A stretch of 64,000 nucleotides of DNA from Spisula solida (Eukaryota; Mollusca; Bivalvia; Venerida; Mactridae), in assembly GCA_947247005.1 (NCBI GenBank), contig OX365950.1, positions 50,320,761 to 50,384,760 on the forward strand, given 5' to 3'. Of the stretch, positions 10,243 to 22,460 are shown piece by piece. A model generated the notes under the pieces. That model was not told the DNA's origin and searched no databases. It saw nothing but the letters and a program-made list of their open reading frames with translations. The translations under genes were made by a program, and so were the position numbers. Position 1 is the first letter of the stretch. Each line of letters starts with the position of its first letter.

Positions 10243-10480
10243 GGTACTGTTTTATCAAAGCACTTACGGAAATCGTAAACTTACGCTCAAATTTTAATTC
10301 TTCCTAATTCTTCAAGACCGAAGCATAGGGGAACATTATTTTTTGTAGGGGTTCTTTGACTGAATAATAATTTATATTGAACAACCCTTAGCCACAATTT
10401 GTAGCTGTGAAATAATTATAAAGAATTTAAATTTGATCGTAAGTTGACGATGTCCGTAAGTGCTTTGATAAAACAGTACC
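10243..10480. mobile_element. MITE with about 43-bp TIRs, copy 1
   Basis: The 238-bp element has long terminal inverted repeats that begin GGTACTGTTTTATCAAAGCA. The right end is the inverse with about three mismatches over 43 bp. The internal sequence is AT-rich with no ORF. A full-length relative lies at 33565-33803 in a Delta-like intron. Confidence 0.85.
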
Positions 10481-10689
10481 CTAGACTTTATTTGCATCAT
10501 TTCATTTAGATAAACGTTAACATCATTGATACATTGTATTCATTTGAACACGTACTAGTGGCAACATGAACAACAATATTCTAATGAATGTCAATGGGCC
10601 AATTTTAGACTAAATATACGTGTAGCAAACATCCATATGCTTAAAATATCTACAACATAAAAACCTAATCTCTGTATGACTTTTTGGAA

Positions 10690-10854
10690 TGCATGTACTA
10701 TACAATTCAACTTGTACAACTTATTGCAAAATCACCCGTGACTTCCGGTAACTATATGACTTATCGGGGGAATATAATAATGCAACGTGTATGACTTCTT
10801 GCGATTACCGGAAGTTGACTCGTTTATACACTTTGCTACTGGTAACACCTTTAA
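10690..10854 (-). mobile_element. Diverged TTAA-family MITE, inverse copy
   Basis: Read on the minus strand it starts next to TTAA (10851-10854) with AGGTGTTACC. It carries ACGAGTCAACTTCCGG and TACAAGTTGAATTGTATAG, matching 8768-8990. It is truncated or decayed on the far side. Confidence 0.6.
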
Positions 10855-10993
10855 TCCATGCATTTAGTGGATGTTTTTGGTAGGTTCCAATGAATTTTTC
10901 ATAGATTTCAAATAAATGAGCTGAAGAATGAAGTCCAGATGAGCACAATGAAATAATAAGACCATAAATGTAGTTTTGGCATTTTTATTACCC

Positions 10994-11605
10994 ATATCCT
11001 TTCCGCTACCACGATTATTTTTGGGGGGGGTTATGAGAAATTCATATGGTCCCTATACCCTGTCCCTGAGACACTATTGACTTGCAGCACTGATAAAAAC
11101 TCGATACATCCGGATGCTACACACCTACCCTAAACCGAAAGTAGAAAAAAATGTCAATATTTCGACTAAAGGTCACCGGAAATGACGATGTGACGGTGAC
11201 CCTTGCGCGAAAAACTTTTTTTTTAGCTTGACAGGCCTACTTTTTGGCCCCTTTAGGGCATTGTTCCTGACCCCTTTGTCTAGCCTTATATTCCTGCTAT
11301 AGAAAAATAAAAACGTTTTGGTGCTAAATGTTAATGCAATTCCACAGGGAATCGTACCGCAATGGCGGGTAGGACCAGTAATTTCAGTTTTGTAAAATCT
11401 ACGTTCAAAGCCCTTTTTAAAGGGGTCTAGCGGGCCCAAAAACCTGTGCACGACCCTGGGCCCGTAATCTCCTATAGTCTGGGATGCCTGTGTACCCATG
11501 ACAGCAAAATTCCCGAATTTGGGCATTTAGGTCGAAAACTACGGAAGGCCGAAATGGCCATCTCGGCGAGTCTGCATAAGTACGCTATGGTAGCGGAAAG
11601 GATAT
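10994..11605. mobile_element. 612-bp TIR element, GC-richer than surroundings
   Basis: The terminal inverted repeats are ATATCCTTTCCGCTACCA and TGGTAGCGGAAAGGATAT. The interior is clearly richer in GC than its surroundings. It carries a minus-strand 117-codon open frame (11173-11526) without any recognised domain. It is probably non-autonomous. Confidence 0.75.
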
Positions 11606-12378
11606 AAGATAAAACATATGATTGGTGCTACTTTAAGAGTAGCTGTTTTTGAGATACTCTGTATTTGTTACTTTCTAATCTATAAATGTGTTGCATATAT
11701 TATATAAATTTTATAATATGTTATTATAAAATAACTTCGTGTTATTATGTTTATAGCTTTAATAAAAGCCCTTTAACGACATTTATTGGTTGGTTATTTA
11801 TTTTGTCTTACAAGCTTCACCAACTCTCAATTCTCATAATAAGACCACTTGGTGGCCATAAATGTGATATTATAATTAGATGATAAAATATGATGTCGAA
11901 ATCAACATTTAACAGAGATGAGAATAATATTCATATTCTTGTTAACACAACAAATCCAAACTGATTTTACCTTTCCAAAGTTAATTATTTCAGATGTAAC
12001 GGTTGGATTTCGTGTACGTTATTGCAAAGATTTGTATCTGAGTAAAAACTGTCAACACGCGCTTTTTAACCCTACAGTTGAAATTTCTATTTACTTTAAT
12101 CGCAGGCTAAGATATGCGAATATAAATCATCACATTACGACATGTTTAACACAGCACGCATTGTCTGTACATATCGGTTGGTATATTTACTAAAAAGATG
12201 TTTTCGAGTACTACCTACATGTACATATATAATTATGTTTTAAAGCATTCCCTAAAGAGATATCAACTTATATTCGAGATTTACAAACAAGTCCATGTAC
12301 GTATAATTATGCTGATTGTAAACAAGTTTATCTGAGTCGTTTATATTATGTTTATCACCTTGTATCTACACTGCGTGT
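11606..12378. other. AT-rich intergenic stretch
   Basis: No repeat pair, tRNA-like element or convincing exon was found. Two short plus-strand open frames at 11686-11883 and 11918-12193 have low-complexity AT-driven composition and no known motif. Confidence 0.5.
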
Positions 12379-12520
12379 ACCTCCGTAGCTTAATGGTTAG
12401 CGCGCTTGTCGTCTAATCTGGCGACCCGGGTTTCAGTACGGATGGAGACACTCATATACCTGGCATATCTCAGCATAAAGCTGACTGGCAAATAAAGGCT
12501 ATTCCCGGCAATTTTAAGCC
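12379..12520 (+). mobile_element. tRNA-derived SINE, copy 2
   Basis: The head CTCCGTAGCTTAATGG (A box) and GGGTTTCAGTACGGATGGAG (degenerate B box and acceptor stem) pair as a tRNA-like fold. The body shares CTCATATACCTGGCATAT and AAGCTGACTGGCAAATAAAG with the copy at 4259. It lies outside the gene models. Confidence 0.78.
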
Positions 12521-13083
12521 GTATAATTATGAAAGTGAACACTGCTGAGTTGACCTGACATGTTTTCCTTGACTTAATGAACCAACTATTACTAACTTGC
12601 TCATGAACATTTTTTTCAAATTCTCCACAAATGGATGCAGCGGAACAGAACATGTCCCGGAAGAAACCAGCCCACCTGTCCCTGTTTCAAACCCCGACAA
12701 GCAAATATATCCACTGCGCTAACTGGTCGTGCTCGCTAATTCCGGAGTAAATCAACAACTATGACAATCATTGGTCGAATACGAGGGTAGTTCAATATAT
12801 TCGCAGACCATCGTTCTCATTTGATTATTATTCTTTGACACTGCGTTGTTTCACGTAATATTTTATGCACTTGTGTCCGAAAGACCGCGCAGTTCAATGT
12901 GATGGGGTTTGTTTTTCTCTGTGTCATCGGATTTTAAAATTATTAACACAGTCTACGAATTCATTAAATGTCCCTCGTATGTACACAAACATGCATTATC
13001 ACTTGTTGAACGTATATACAGTTTTGTTCTATTTTAGATAGGACTTAATCTATAATAACAAATATCTTTTATATAACCTGTGC

Positions 13084-13207
13084 TATTCAATATACAGGTA
13101 CATGTAACTGTATCATTGATTCAGAGAGAATTTTTCACAAATATATAAATTTTACAAACAATTTTTTTTTATTCTTAATCAATGATACAGTTACCTGTGA
13201 TTCAATA
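13084..13207. mobile_element. Short foldback element
   Basis: The inverted arms 13084-13121 and 13177-13207 both contain AACTGTATCATTGATT (one as its inverse) and TACAGGTA-like ends. They enclose an AT-rich loop. Length is 124 bp, no ORF. Confidence 0.75.
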
Positions 13208-13546
13208 CAAACATGATAGCAGACTAGTTAATTGGTTTTATTGAATTATAAATAGAAAAAATAAACCCGCACTAACCTTTAGAGACGTCATATTTTTCCT
13301 ATCAACTTCGCTTGACTCGAGTGTGCAAAATAAAGTGTCGTTCGCTCGTAAAATACGACATCCCAGGTTGTCAGGGAGGTAGAGTATCGAAATTAAATTA
13401 AAGCGTCATGCGAATAAAACATTATAAAACTACTAAATTATTGTAGGAATTTTCTGTGACTGTGCATTTTTTTATTTTTAAGAGGCAGGGATTTATTTAT
13501 GAATGTCGATTAGTAATTAATTTTCGTTTAAATAACTACATTCGTA

Positions 13547-13950
13547 TTAAAGGTGCTGCCTCACAGATCGGGCTGAATTTTCCGTATGACGTAATTTTCC
13601 TAACTAACCAAGTATTTATGTAATAGAAACCCACTGACGGTTGCTTTATAAAAGGTTTGGTACAAATAAGCAATTTAAACCACTCTCGATATCGTACATT
13701 TCGTATTTTTCCCTTTCAAAATAGCGCAGAGTTTCTTTCCAACATTCTTTCTAAAGTATTCAATTCTTAAATCACCAAATTACAGCATAAACATCAACGA
13801 GGTTCGTTTTGAAATTCGTTTTCATCGAATGCCAACAAGTTTCAGGCAATTTAAGTGATAGCAGTGTTAATTCTATAGGGTATTAATATTCTATAGAATT
13901 TTGGACACTAACTAACTGAAACATGCCAATGTTTCGCAAGTTATTTTCGA
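13547..13950 (+). mobile_element. TTAA-type MITE, copy 2, 3' truncated
   Basis: It starts at TTAA (13547-13550) followed by AGGTGCTGCCTCACAG. It then follows 9584-9990 closely: ACCAAGTATT, TTGACGGTTG/CTGACGGTTG and CCACTCTCGATATCG. The match stops near 13950, before the right terminal repeat. Confidence 0.8.
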
Positions 13951-14321
13951 AGTCAGTGTGGTTGTTTATTTCAGGACTCTTAGCCCGACAAAAACCCCAA
14001 CCGGCACTCATTCTTCCGCGTCCCTCCATTATCCTATTGGGTTTGGTATTGTCACCATTCAATACGCGCTTACGGTGTGTAGTTGTTATTACACAATTAT
14101 AAATACGAGAGGACCAATGAGTGCCCGTTCGGTGTTGCCAAACTATTATGATCAATAACGACAACCACTTTGTATGATTCATACTGTATAATTCTAGCAT
14201 TTGGTACTTCTATATAACCAATTGTTATGATAATATATTTCAAATATATACGTATAACAGACGGATTAATGTGTATTTTGGCAGATATGGTCATGGCAGC
14301 GTAGAATTAAAACAAGTAATC

Positions 14322-14892
14322 ACTCCGTATTTAAACACTACGGAGTTACACATATGACGAACTCCTCCGCATTTATACACTGCGGAGAAAGATATGCTAT
14401 TAATGAATTTACTTGGAGCGATCAGGGGCGACATTTTTGAAATCCGAAAACCCTTCCCATGTTGCACGGTAACTCTCATTATGTTGACGCCGCCTGGCGT
14501 ATGAAGAATATACATGAATGCCGCATGGCATTCAAACGAACCATGGCCGCATGGCCTACCATTTTAACTATTATAAACGCCGCCTGGCGTGCAATAAAAC
14601 CAGTCAGTCCGCAAGGTACCCGCCTGTACCCAAGTGAATAATCGCCGCATGGCGAGCAATAATCGGCGCATGCCGAGCAATATTCGCCGCATGGCGAGCA
14701 ATAATCGGCGCATGCCGAGCAATATTCCAATACTAGTATTCGCCGCATGGCGAGCAAGAATCGGCGCATGCCGAGCAATATTCCAATACTAGTATTCGCC
14801 GCATGGCGAGCAATAATCGGCGCATGCCGAGCAATAAGTACGCTTGTACATAAATAAACCAGTGCAACAAATAAACCATCGCCGCTTGGCGA
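14322..14892. repeat. Array of short hairpins with covarying stems
   Basis: About sixteen hairpins. Two at 14322-14346 and 14365-14387 have stems ACTCCGTA/TACGGAGT and CTCCGCA/TGCGGAG around 9-nt loops. The rest (14487-14500, 14517-14532, 14545-14556, 14577-14590, 14615-14630, 14642-14655, 14663-14676, 14684-14697, 14705-14718, 14740-14753, 14761-14774, 14796-14809, 14817-14830, 14838-14849, 14879-14892) mostly have a GCAT, GCCT or GCTT loop. Their stems differ but always pair: ACGCC/GGCGT, AATGCC/GGCATT, GGCC/GGCC, TCGCC/GGCGA, TCGGC/GCCGA, GTAC/GTAC. From 14642 on, two stem types alternate strictly, with AATACTAGTATT palindromes between pairs. Confidence 0.9.
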
Positions 14893-17800
14893 GCAAAGAT
14901 CCTACTCAAAAGAAAGCTATTAAAGAGCGCCTAGTCAAAGCTATCTGGCCAGTTCTTTAATGCTTATTTAACCCAAGCCCGTAGATTAGTTTTAGAAGCT
15001 TATTACTCGCTGTTCACCCCACATTTTTCACTGTGGAATAAAGCGATTATAAGCATGCAATGTAGTCAATGTATAAAAGTTATTCTATCCACATTGATTA
15101 GACCCATGTACACCCCCGATCGCTCCTAAATTGAAGAATTTTCCGCCACAAAATAAAATAATGATTTTATTTCCCCAAAATTCCTATACTATTTTCGACA
15201 ATAATTCTCTAGAGCTATCTAATTCGGTCTTGAAATGTAGCACCCGTCGGCCCTGTGGAATCCAGTCGTTGTAATATCTATATCTACTGTTAAAATGTAA
15301 TTGTTTTAATTTTGAATATGTTTAGGCCCAAATTGATTAATTATCTTCTTTTCAATAGCTTTGTTATAACATTCCTCTACCACCATGAAATTATCTCAAG
15401 TATCTCAATTCAAATGAAACATGACTCCGGAAAAGGCCCCAGACAAATATTCGATGCTTCATGCATCATTTTTAAAATGTATACGTTTGATAAAACATTC
15501 ACATCATTTCAAACATGGTTTAAGAAATATGCGATAAAGATCACCTCGTTTTCCCCGAGTGTAGTATGTGGGACCCTTAATAAGACCGGAAGTTGGGCAC
15601 AGCTTTAAATCTCGTATGTTTCTGAATATTACCCTCTGTCCAACCAAGTAAGGGATTGAATCCAAGTAAAAAATTGAAAGACTAAATTCCAGCTGTCAAA
15701 AATTCCGAAATTACAATTTTAGTCATACTAAGCCTTTCCCTCTCGATTGTACGTCAACAAAGCAATACCGAAAATATATAATGTATCATTACCGGTCAAT
15801 TACCTAACAGGGGAATATTTATGCTCTGAATGAACTCATCATTGTATTTTAAAAGATCGTATTCTTTTTCCCTAACACGTAGTATTTAGTTTCCTGTTTC
15901 AATCGTCTCGGATGTTAACAATAAACTAATATACATATCGCATGTATAAATAACCACAACTAAAGTACCTGAAACTAAATTGTATATATTAGTTATAATA
16001 ATGCCTAGCGATATAAATACTGTCGTATTTCATTTTTGGAACTGCCAATACCTGTAATTACATTTTATACCCTGAATGTACAATCCGGAATTTGCTAGCG
16101 TCCAAAAGAATGATGCCATTTCGAAATACGTCCAATGAACCATTACCATGGTCTTGTGATTATCTTACTCGGGATATGGCGTTTGTTTTCATATCAACAG
16201 CGTCTGATTGGAATTCCTTTATGTCGCCATATGCATATATGCAGTTGCCATTAAAACATAAACTTGAATGTATAGTAAACTAATGTGACCGCCGACAGGA
16301 TACGTTAGTCCACATAAAAAACTTAGTGAACTTAATGACCTCAAAAACAATGAATCTATCATATCACATATAGTGCGGAGATAATGATTCGACCCAAACC
16401 CCAGCAAGAATCCGATACAAGGTCCTGTGCCGACTATATCAATTTTTCAAGCAAATCGCGCAAAATCGGCCCTTGCGCTCTGTTTTTGTACCACACATCG
16501 AGCGCCAATGTGATATTCTCCTATGAAAGCATACAATCGGGTCATAGATATACCCTGTAGCCAGATATCCGCTGTTTAATTATGTTCATAGAGGGCGAGG
16601 ATCTCGCCGAACTCCCCGCACCATACGTTCTTCTGATGTAAAATTGCATACCGAACCAACAGCATTACCGTAAAATTACTAAACGTCACATGTGCACTCG
16701 TAACTTTGACATCTTCGCAGTAACAGACTGATGCTAAACAAATATGACAAGCACAAATTAAACTATGTATGTATTAATTATACTTAACCTAAACTGCAGT
16801 TTTGATCGGATGCCCTTTTAAAGAAGTGGAATCAGAACCAATGCCTTCCGTTGTAGTCAATCCTTTTCCTAGCTCCTGCAACATTCCACTTTCTCTTTAA
16901 TCATATTACAACTACAATAAAACATATAGAAGTGTAATAAACAGTGTCTTCACTTGATAATTTTAACTAATCGTGATAATTACACAAAATATACATAATT
17001 CCTTCTCTTAAAGACCCTAATAGTGTAGTCTGCCCAGGACGTCATGATCCTAGATTCTATTTCAATATAGACCACTGGTAGTATAATGCAAGTATGTGTT
17101 AATTGAACACCGTGGATAAACCTACTTAAAATGTTTACTGTACCACGAGTAATTTTGAATCTTGCTACAGCTGGGATAAATTGACATGATCCCGGCCCCT
17201 ATGCACACACAAACCGTAAGGTTATTGCGTTGAATATATAAATTTCCGCGAGCAAACTAGCAGTATCGGTCACCTAGATTTGTGTTTGCATCGCACCTAA
17301 GCGTTCTCTGACACTTCCAGCCCATGAAAACATACCAACGATATAAACAGCATAATCAACTGTTAAAGTATGCTAATGAAAGTTCGAGGGGCATATCAAA
17401 CTCGCCGGACTATCCTAATTGTTAACCTTATAGCCTAGATTTGAAAAAACAGTGATCAGTCATCCACTACTAAAAAGTTAGAAGAAAGTCGTGCCGTTGA
17501 TTGGCATAACAAAGTACTAGTTACAATCTCGTGCTCAACTGTAGGTGATTTATAAAAACACCGGCCGCTGTTAAACACTAAACATAATGACACATTCGCC
17601 GATCTTAAATCCATTCTAAAGTACGCCAGAAATGCACGTGAATTCCGTGGTACAACAAGCGTACTCTACTACCCTAGAGCGTATCAGTATAAACATAATA
17701 CAATGTAACCAAAACAATTTTTATCTTTACAAACCAAGTGTCGAATCAGTCAAACGTCACAGTGGCAAACTACAAATGTAAATGATCAGTCAAAGTTTGC

Positions 17801-19548
17801 AATTGTTAATCAAGTCTGCTAATAAATTCACCTGCCAGGTAATACAAAATCATACCAGTACACAAGATATTCGCCCGGGTCGCTAACTATAAGCCACCAA
17901 GTAGTAAAACAAAATAAAATTCCACCACGTGGCTTTACCCTGTGCTATAAGAAGTATAGCCGACAGCATTTGACCTGTTGCTAATTAATCGTCGTGTGTT
18001 TTCGCTACCCTAGCATAGCAGGTTTCGATAAGTTAAAATGAAGACAATGTACGGATGTTCAAAGTTAAACGTTCTTAGCTATAAACCAAAACAATAAAAC
18101 ATTTCCTTTCCGAGACAAACGCACTAAGCTGTACTGTTGTACTGAAGACAAAATAAAAATGGTACCAGTAACTTTTTACCACGTGGCGTTTAGGCGATAA
18201 ACCAAGAGTACTAATGTAAGTGCATGGTCCGCTTCACGATTAACTCCAATAATTTATTAAAATCAATATACATCACTTGTCAATGCAGAAGTGTTGAAAT
18301 AACAAACAGAACATACACAACCACCGTGCGACACGACAGGTTCAGACTAAAACCCAACTCATGTGTTTATATAGATATGCCAAAACTTGTGCTATGAACA
18401 GGCTCGTGCCACAGCTATCATTACATGAACATATTCATTACAGACTCATAACAAAACTTTCATGAATGTTCGATATTTACCAAAGCAATATAAATTCAAC
18501 TCATTACGTAAGGCACAAAACTGAGTCAAGTAAAAAAGTGGCTGCATGAATTCAAATTAATTACTTGTCACATTTCTTCGTTTCTTTGATACCTTTTGAA
18601 TATATGACCTGTTCCACGTGTCATGCAATGACTACAAAAACAATAAACACATTACTTATCTTTTCTACCATCTTCAATGTCTCACAGCAATATTTGTGTT
18701 CAAATTCGCCGTCCCACATTCATTTGACCTCGAAATCTCGCCGTCCAAGGTGTGCACAGTTGTAAAACATCTAACTCGTAGGTTTAGCTGAAGCGTTTGT
18801 TAGCAGAATGAGGCCGAAAACCCGGTTACAAGCGCTTATAAAGGGTGCCTGTATACGTCACAATAGTCTACATTGGATGAGCAGTATAAATTGTAACGGT
18901 CGATTGGCCTGGTGTGTAGTGACGATAAAAACTACACTCATGAGTAATAATAATAAAGTAATACAATAAAACCCGTGCATGATCGAGCCGAAATAAAATG
19001 GATTGAATTTTGATTGAAATTAATCCTGATTATTGGACATACACGCAACTTTACCAAAATTAGGCGAATATTTGATAATTTTATTTTATTTTTGCAATAA
19101 CAAATATGTTTAAACTTGATTAACAGAGTTTGGTATTTTGTTGTTGATTAGTTAGTAAGTTATTATTTAAAGTCCACTATGTGATCATGTATATTACCGT
19201 AACACTTGTTAGTGCAACACTATGTTGACTCAATCCAGTAAGCAATTCGCATTCAATTTTTCTTTTGATGTTTCTTTCTTGTCGTGCTCGTATGTTGTCT
19301 TCACTTCTATATGATATGTCTTTGAGTACTTTCTATGTTACTCAAGGGGCTCTGTCACTGTGAGGTGGGGCGGGGCGCATTACATGGCACAGGGAAACAT
19401 TTATGTACACTGCCATGTTCCATACGGTTGTCTGTAGGGTAAGGTTCGGTGCATCGTAAAACGTTTAAGCCCCCCAATGACATTCGTCACTGTCCGTACC
19501 AAGGTGGAAGCCCTTATATCAATCTCATTTTATGTACTCGCTGGCTTA
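14893..19548. other. Long stretch without recognised features
   Basis: About 4.6 kb of AT-rich sequence. It has no long open frame, no exon with a recognisable domain, and no inverted repeat, tandem repeat or relative elsewhere in the window that I could see. It may hold regulatory sequence or short exons of an unrecognised gene. Confidence 0.5.
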
Positions 19549-20095
19549 GAAGTATAAGACCCATACATATTTGATATCTGCAACACAAGGCGCTTTGATA
19601 TCTGCAACACAAGGCGCTTTGATATCTGCAACACAAGGCGCTTTGATATCTGCAACACAAGGCGCTTTGATATCTGCAACACAAGGCGCTTTGATATCTG
19701 CAACACAAGGCGCTTTGATATCTGCAACACAAGGCGCTTTGATATCTGCAACACAAGGCGCTTTGATATCTGCAACACAAGGCGCTTTGATATCTGCAAC
19801 ACAAGGCGCTTTGATATCTGCAACACAAGGCACTTTGATATCTGCAACACAAGGCGCTTTGATATCTGCAACACAAGGCGCTTTGATATCTGCAACACAA
19901 GGCGCTTTGATATCTGCAACACAAGGCGCTTTTTATGAACATATTTTCATCAAATTTGTTGACTTAAGTAGAAAAATCTTGATTTTCCATAAGTAACGAG
20001 TGGTTTTTAGACAGTTTTGTTTTTTTCTTAAAACGGCATTTTCGTAGTTACAACCTTATTCTTCTGAGCCATCGATATGTTGTCCACTCTTACAT
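19549..20095. repeat. Dispersed element carrying the expanded 24-bp array
   Basis: The left flank ATAAGACCCATACATATTTG and the right flank (TTATGAACATATTTTCAT through CATCGATATGTTG) match 21168-21375. In that copy the 24-bp motif is present once. The family is unidentified. Confidence 0.75.
19571..19930. repeat. 24-bp tandem repeat, 15 units
   Basis: Fifteen head-to-tail units of 24 bp (360 bp exactly), each containing TTGATATCTGCAACACAAGG and CGCT. They are almost perfect; one unit has CACT in place of CGCT near 19831. Because 24 is a multiple of three, several frames on both strands are open across the array; these are not genes. The flanks belong to an element also present at 21168-21375. 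Confidence 0.97.
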
Positions 20096-20935
20096 ACATG
20101 TATATATATTTACAAAAATAAGGAGAAATACAAGTCGCTGTGCCTTTTTATTGTCAGTTCGTTTCGATGATTGTGCTTGTTGCTTTTGTTTGTTCGTACC
20201 AATCTTATTTAGCTATTGGGTCCAGCATGGGGTTGCTCTGTTTTGGGGGCAGTACACTAATTATTTGAATGGAGAATGTTAGCAAGCAACCATTGACCAT
20301 CATTTAGACTAGGTTTATGTATGTGTGTGAGGGCATCTATGACGACTTTTCACGAATTCACAAACACTTTACCAAAAACAACACAGTACACATGGTACAA
20401 AAAGAACACCACAAAAAATAAAAATATGTTTTAGTTTTTGTGAATTTGTGCAGAGTCGGCGTGGATTCTGGTTGCGTATTAAATGGTTTAGATATAGTTA
20501 GATGTCTGTCAAGGTATATATTTTGTAATTACCGGAGGCTAACCCATGTACATTCGGCTCACGACCCAATGTCAACTTTCGCAACAAAACTATAACCTCT
20601 CGTGTGTATTAGAGTGTGTAAGCAAATGATATGGAACATTTACCAGGGTCACCGTATGTCATCCTACTTGTATAATTATAAGTGTAAAATTACATAGGTA
20701 AAGCTTAAGTCCCACTGAGCATTTTTTGCCTCGGCGATGTACTCCTGATTGAAATTAACGAGCATTCAGAAGATTGGGAACAGGACAGTTCCTCGTGGTC
20801 TAGGGGAAGCTTCGGGGAGACAATTTGTGATATAGGAAAGAATTATGACGAATTGTGTGTTATCGGAAGAAATCGTAAGAACATCGCCGATGTGGAATTC
20901 CTCAGTGGGACCTAGGCTTAATAGTATTTGTGGAT

Positions 20936-20938
<3 letters not shown>

Positions 20939-20981
<43 letters not shown>
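20939..20981. repeat. GA microsatellite
   Basis: About 21 uninterrupted AG dinucleotides. Confidence 0.99.
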
Positions 20982-20987
<6 letters not shown>

Positions 20988-21167
20988 ATGATACGTGTTC
21001 TGAATACTTATGTTCCGTGACCTAATAAGAACAGAACTTTTAGGTGATCGACATTCGCTCAACCAAATTATTACACCGATATGTCCTCATTTGGCCTGAA
21101 CATGTATACATCTTCCACTCTATATATAGCTCGCTTAGAATTAGAACGTCATACGCACTAACTACGA

Positions 21168-21375
21168 CCTTATAAGACTCATACATATTTGAAATCTGAA
21201 TCACAAGGCGCTTCTTATGAGCCTATTTTCATGAAAACCGGAAGTTGTCATGTTGACCAAACTGATTATGAAAAAGCTAGTTTTTCCATAAATAAAAAGT
21301 AGTTTTCAGACAATTTTTCTTGTTTTATCAAAACATTGATTTTGTACTTACGACCTTCTAATTCTAAGCCGGCGA
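21168..21375. repeat. Unexpanded relative of the 24-bp array element
   Basis: It carries TATAAGACTCATACATATTT, then one copy of the motif (GAAATCTGAATCACAAGGCG), then TTATGAGCCTATTTTCATGA and a tail ending GCCGGCGATATGTTC. It is collinear with 19549-20095 apart from the expansion. Confidence 0.75.
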
Positions 21376-22327
21376 TATGTTCTTATTTCTGAACTTTGTA
21401 TGGGTGAATAACTTAGTTGCGCCGCGGATCGAGCAAGAATCACCAACAATGCTCCACTTTGCACAGGCCGTGTATTCTTGAATGGCTATACGCACCTGTA
21501 TTGTGGCCGCCACAATTACCGGTGAGGAAAATATTGTGCAGTTTGTCTGTTGTTGTTTTGTTTTTGGCCTGTGACCTTTGAATCCTACGTCCATACATAT
21601 ACTTAGTAACAGATTTCGGATGCAAGTTATTTCGTCTGGTTCGGTAAAATTCTGATTTACTACATAACCTTAAATGTTTCAAGAAATAACTCTACTTATT
21701 TTACTCATTTATTACAAAACATAAATTAATTTGATTGACAATTCATACGACTTTGTTGACTGTTTATGGGGAGTGTTGCTGCGTTCCTGTATTGGTTATG
21801 TGTCCTTAAAAAATACAGCGCTGTACGTTTTGACATAACTACTGGAGAGTATTATAACAACTTGACATGTCAAATAAAACAACATTAACATTAGTACACC
21901 TGTCCTCAGTGTGTATTCAAGCGAATGGTGACAGGTTAAGGTACATCTAAGGTACATGTGAATTAACCTATACGAACTGTATAGCTAGTAATAAAAATAC
22001 ATTACATTTATGCACTATAGTAATCAGACTTCTTTGTCACAAATCAAATTATATATGTTTAAAAAACTACGCTCTGACAAACATTCTACGGGCTTATGAT
22101 TATAAAAATCCGGAAGCTATGAGTATCGAAGTCAAGGTCATGCAATAGTCACGTTGCTAACCACACAATTAACCCAGTCATAAAGGCTACCTAATTAACA
22201 TGATTGCGCCTTACGGTTTGTATTAAACAGTTGCCGTTGAAACATGTTGCAATCAAATACATTGTCGCGTACTTTGTGTATTACCTGTTTTGCTTGCCTT
22301 AACATTGCAGTTCACTAAACAAAGAGT
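21376..22327. other. Intergenic, downstream of the Delta-like gene
   Basis: No recognised gene. Two overlapping short minus-strand frames (21364-21682) have no known domain. Confidence 0.4.
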
Positions 22328-22333
22328 TTTATT
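22328..22333 (-). promoter_or_regulatory. Candidate polyadenylation signal of the Delta-like gene
   Basis: TTTATT on the plus strand is AATAAA on the minus strand, about 130 bp after the stop codon at 22461. AT-rich DNA makes chance matches common, so this is a candidate only. Confidence 0.4.
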
Positions 22334-22460
22334 ATCTTTCCGAAGCGTCTAGACGAGTCTGCTCTGTATACGTCATAACATAAAAACAACAACAATTAAA
22401 TTACGACAGGTACATGTATTACATACGTTTTAACATATATTTACACAGTGAAAGAAACAA

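Noticed and set aside
11173..11526. 117-codon frame as a transposase
   Set aside because: It lies inside a TIR element but shows no catalytic or DNA-binding motif; the basic and Phe-rich stretches arise from the GC-richer interior.
19514..19996. Overlapping long open frames on both strands of 130-142 codons
   Set aside because: They are read through 15 copies of a 24-bp repeat; any stop-free frame stays open. No other coding evidence.
21364..21682. Two overlapping minus-strand frames downstream of the Delta-like gene as extra exons
   Set aside because: Neither encodes a recognisable transmembrane or cytoplasmic Notch-ligand segment.
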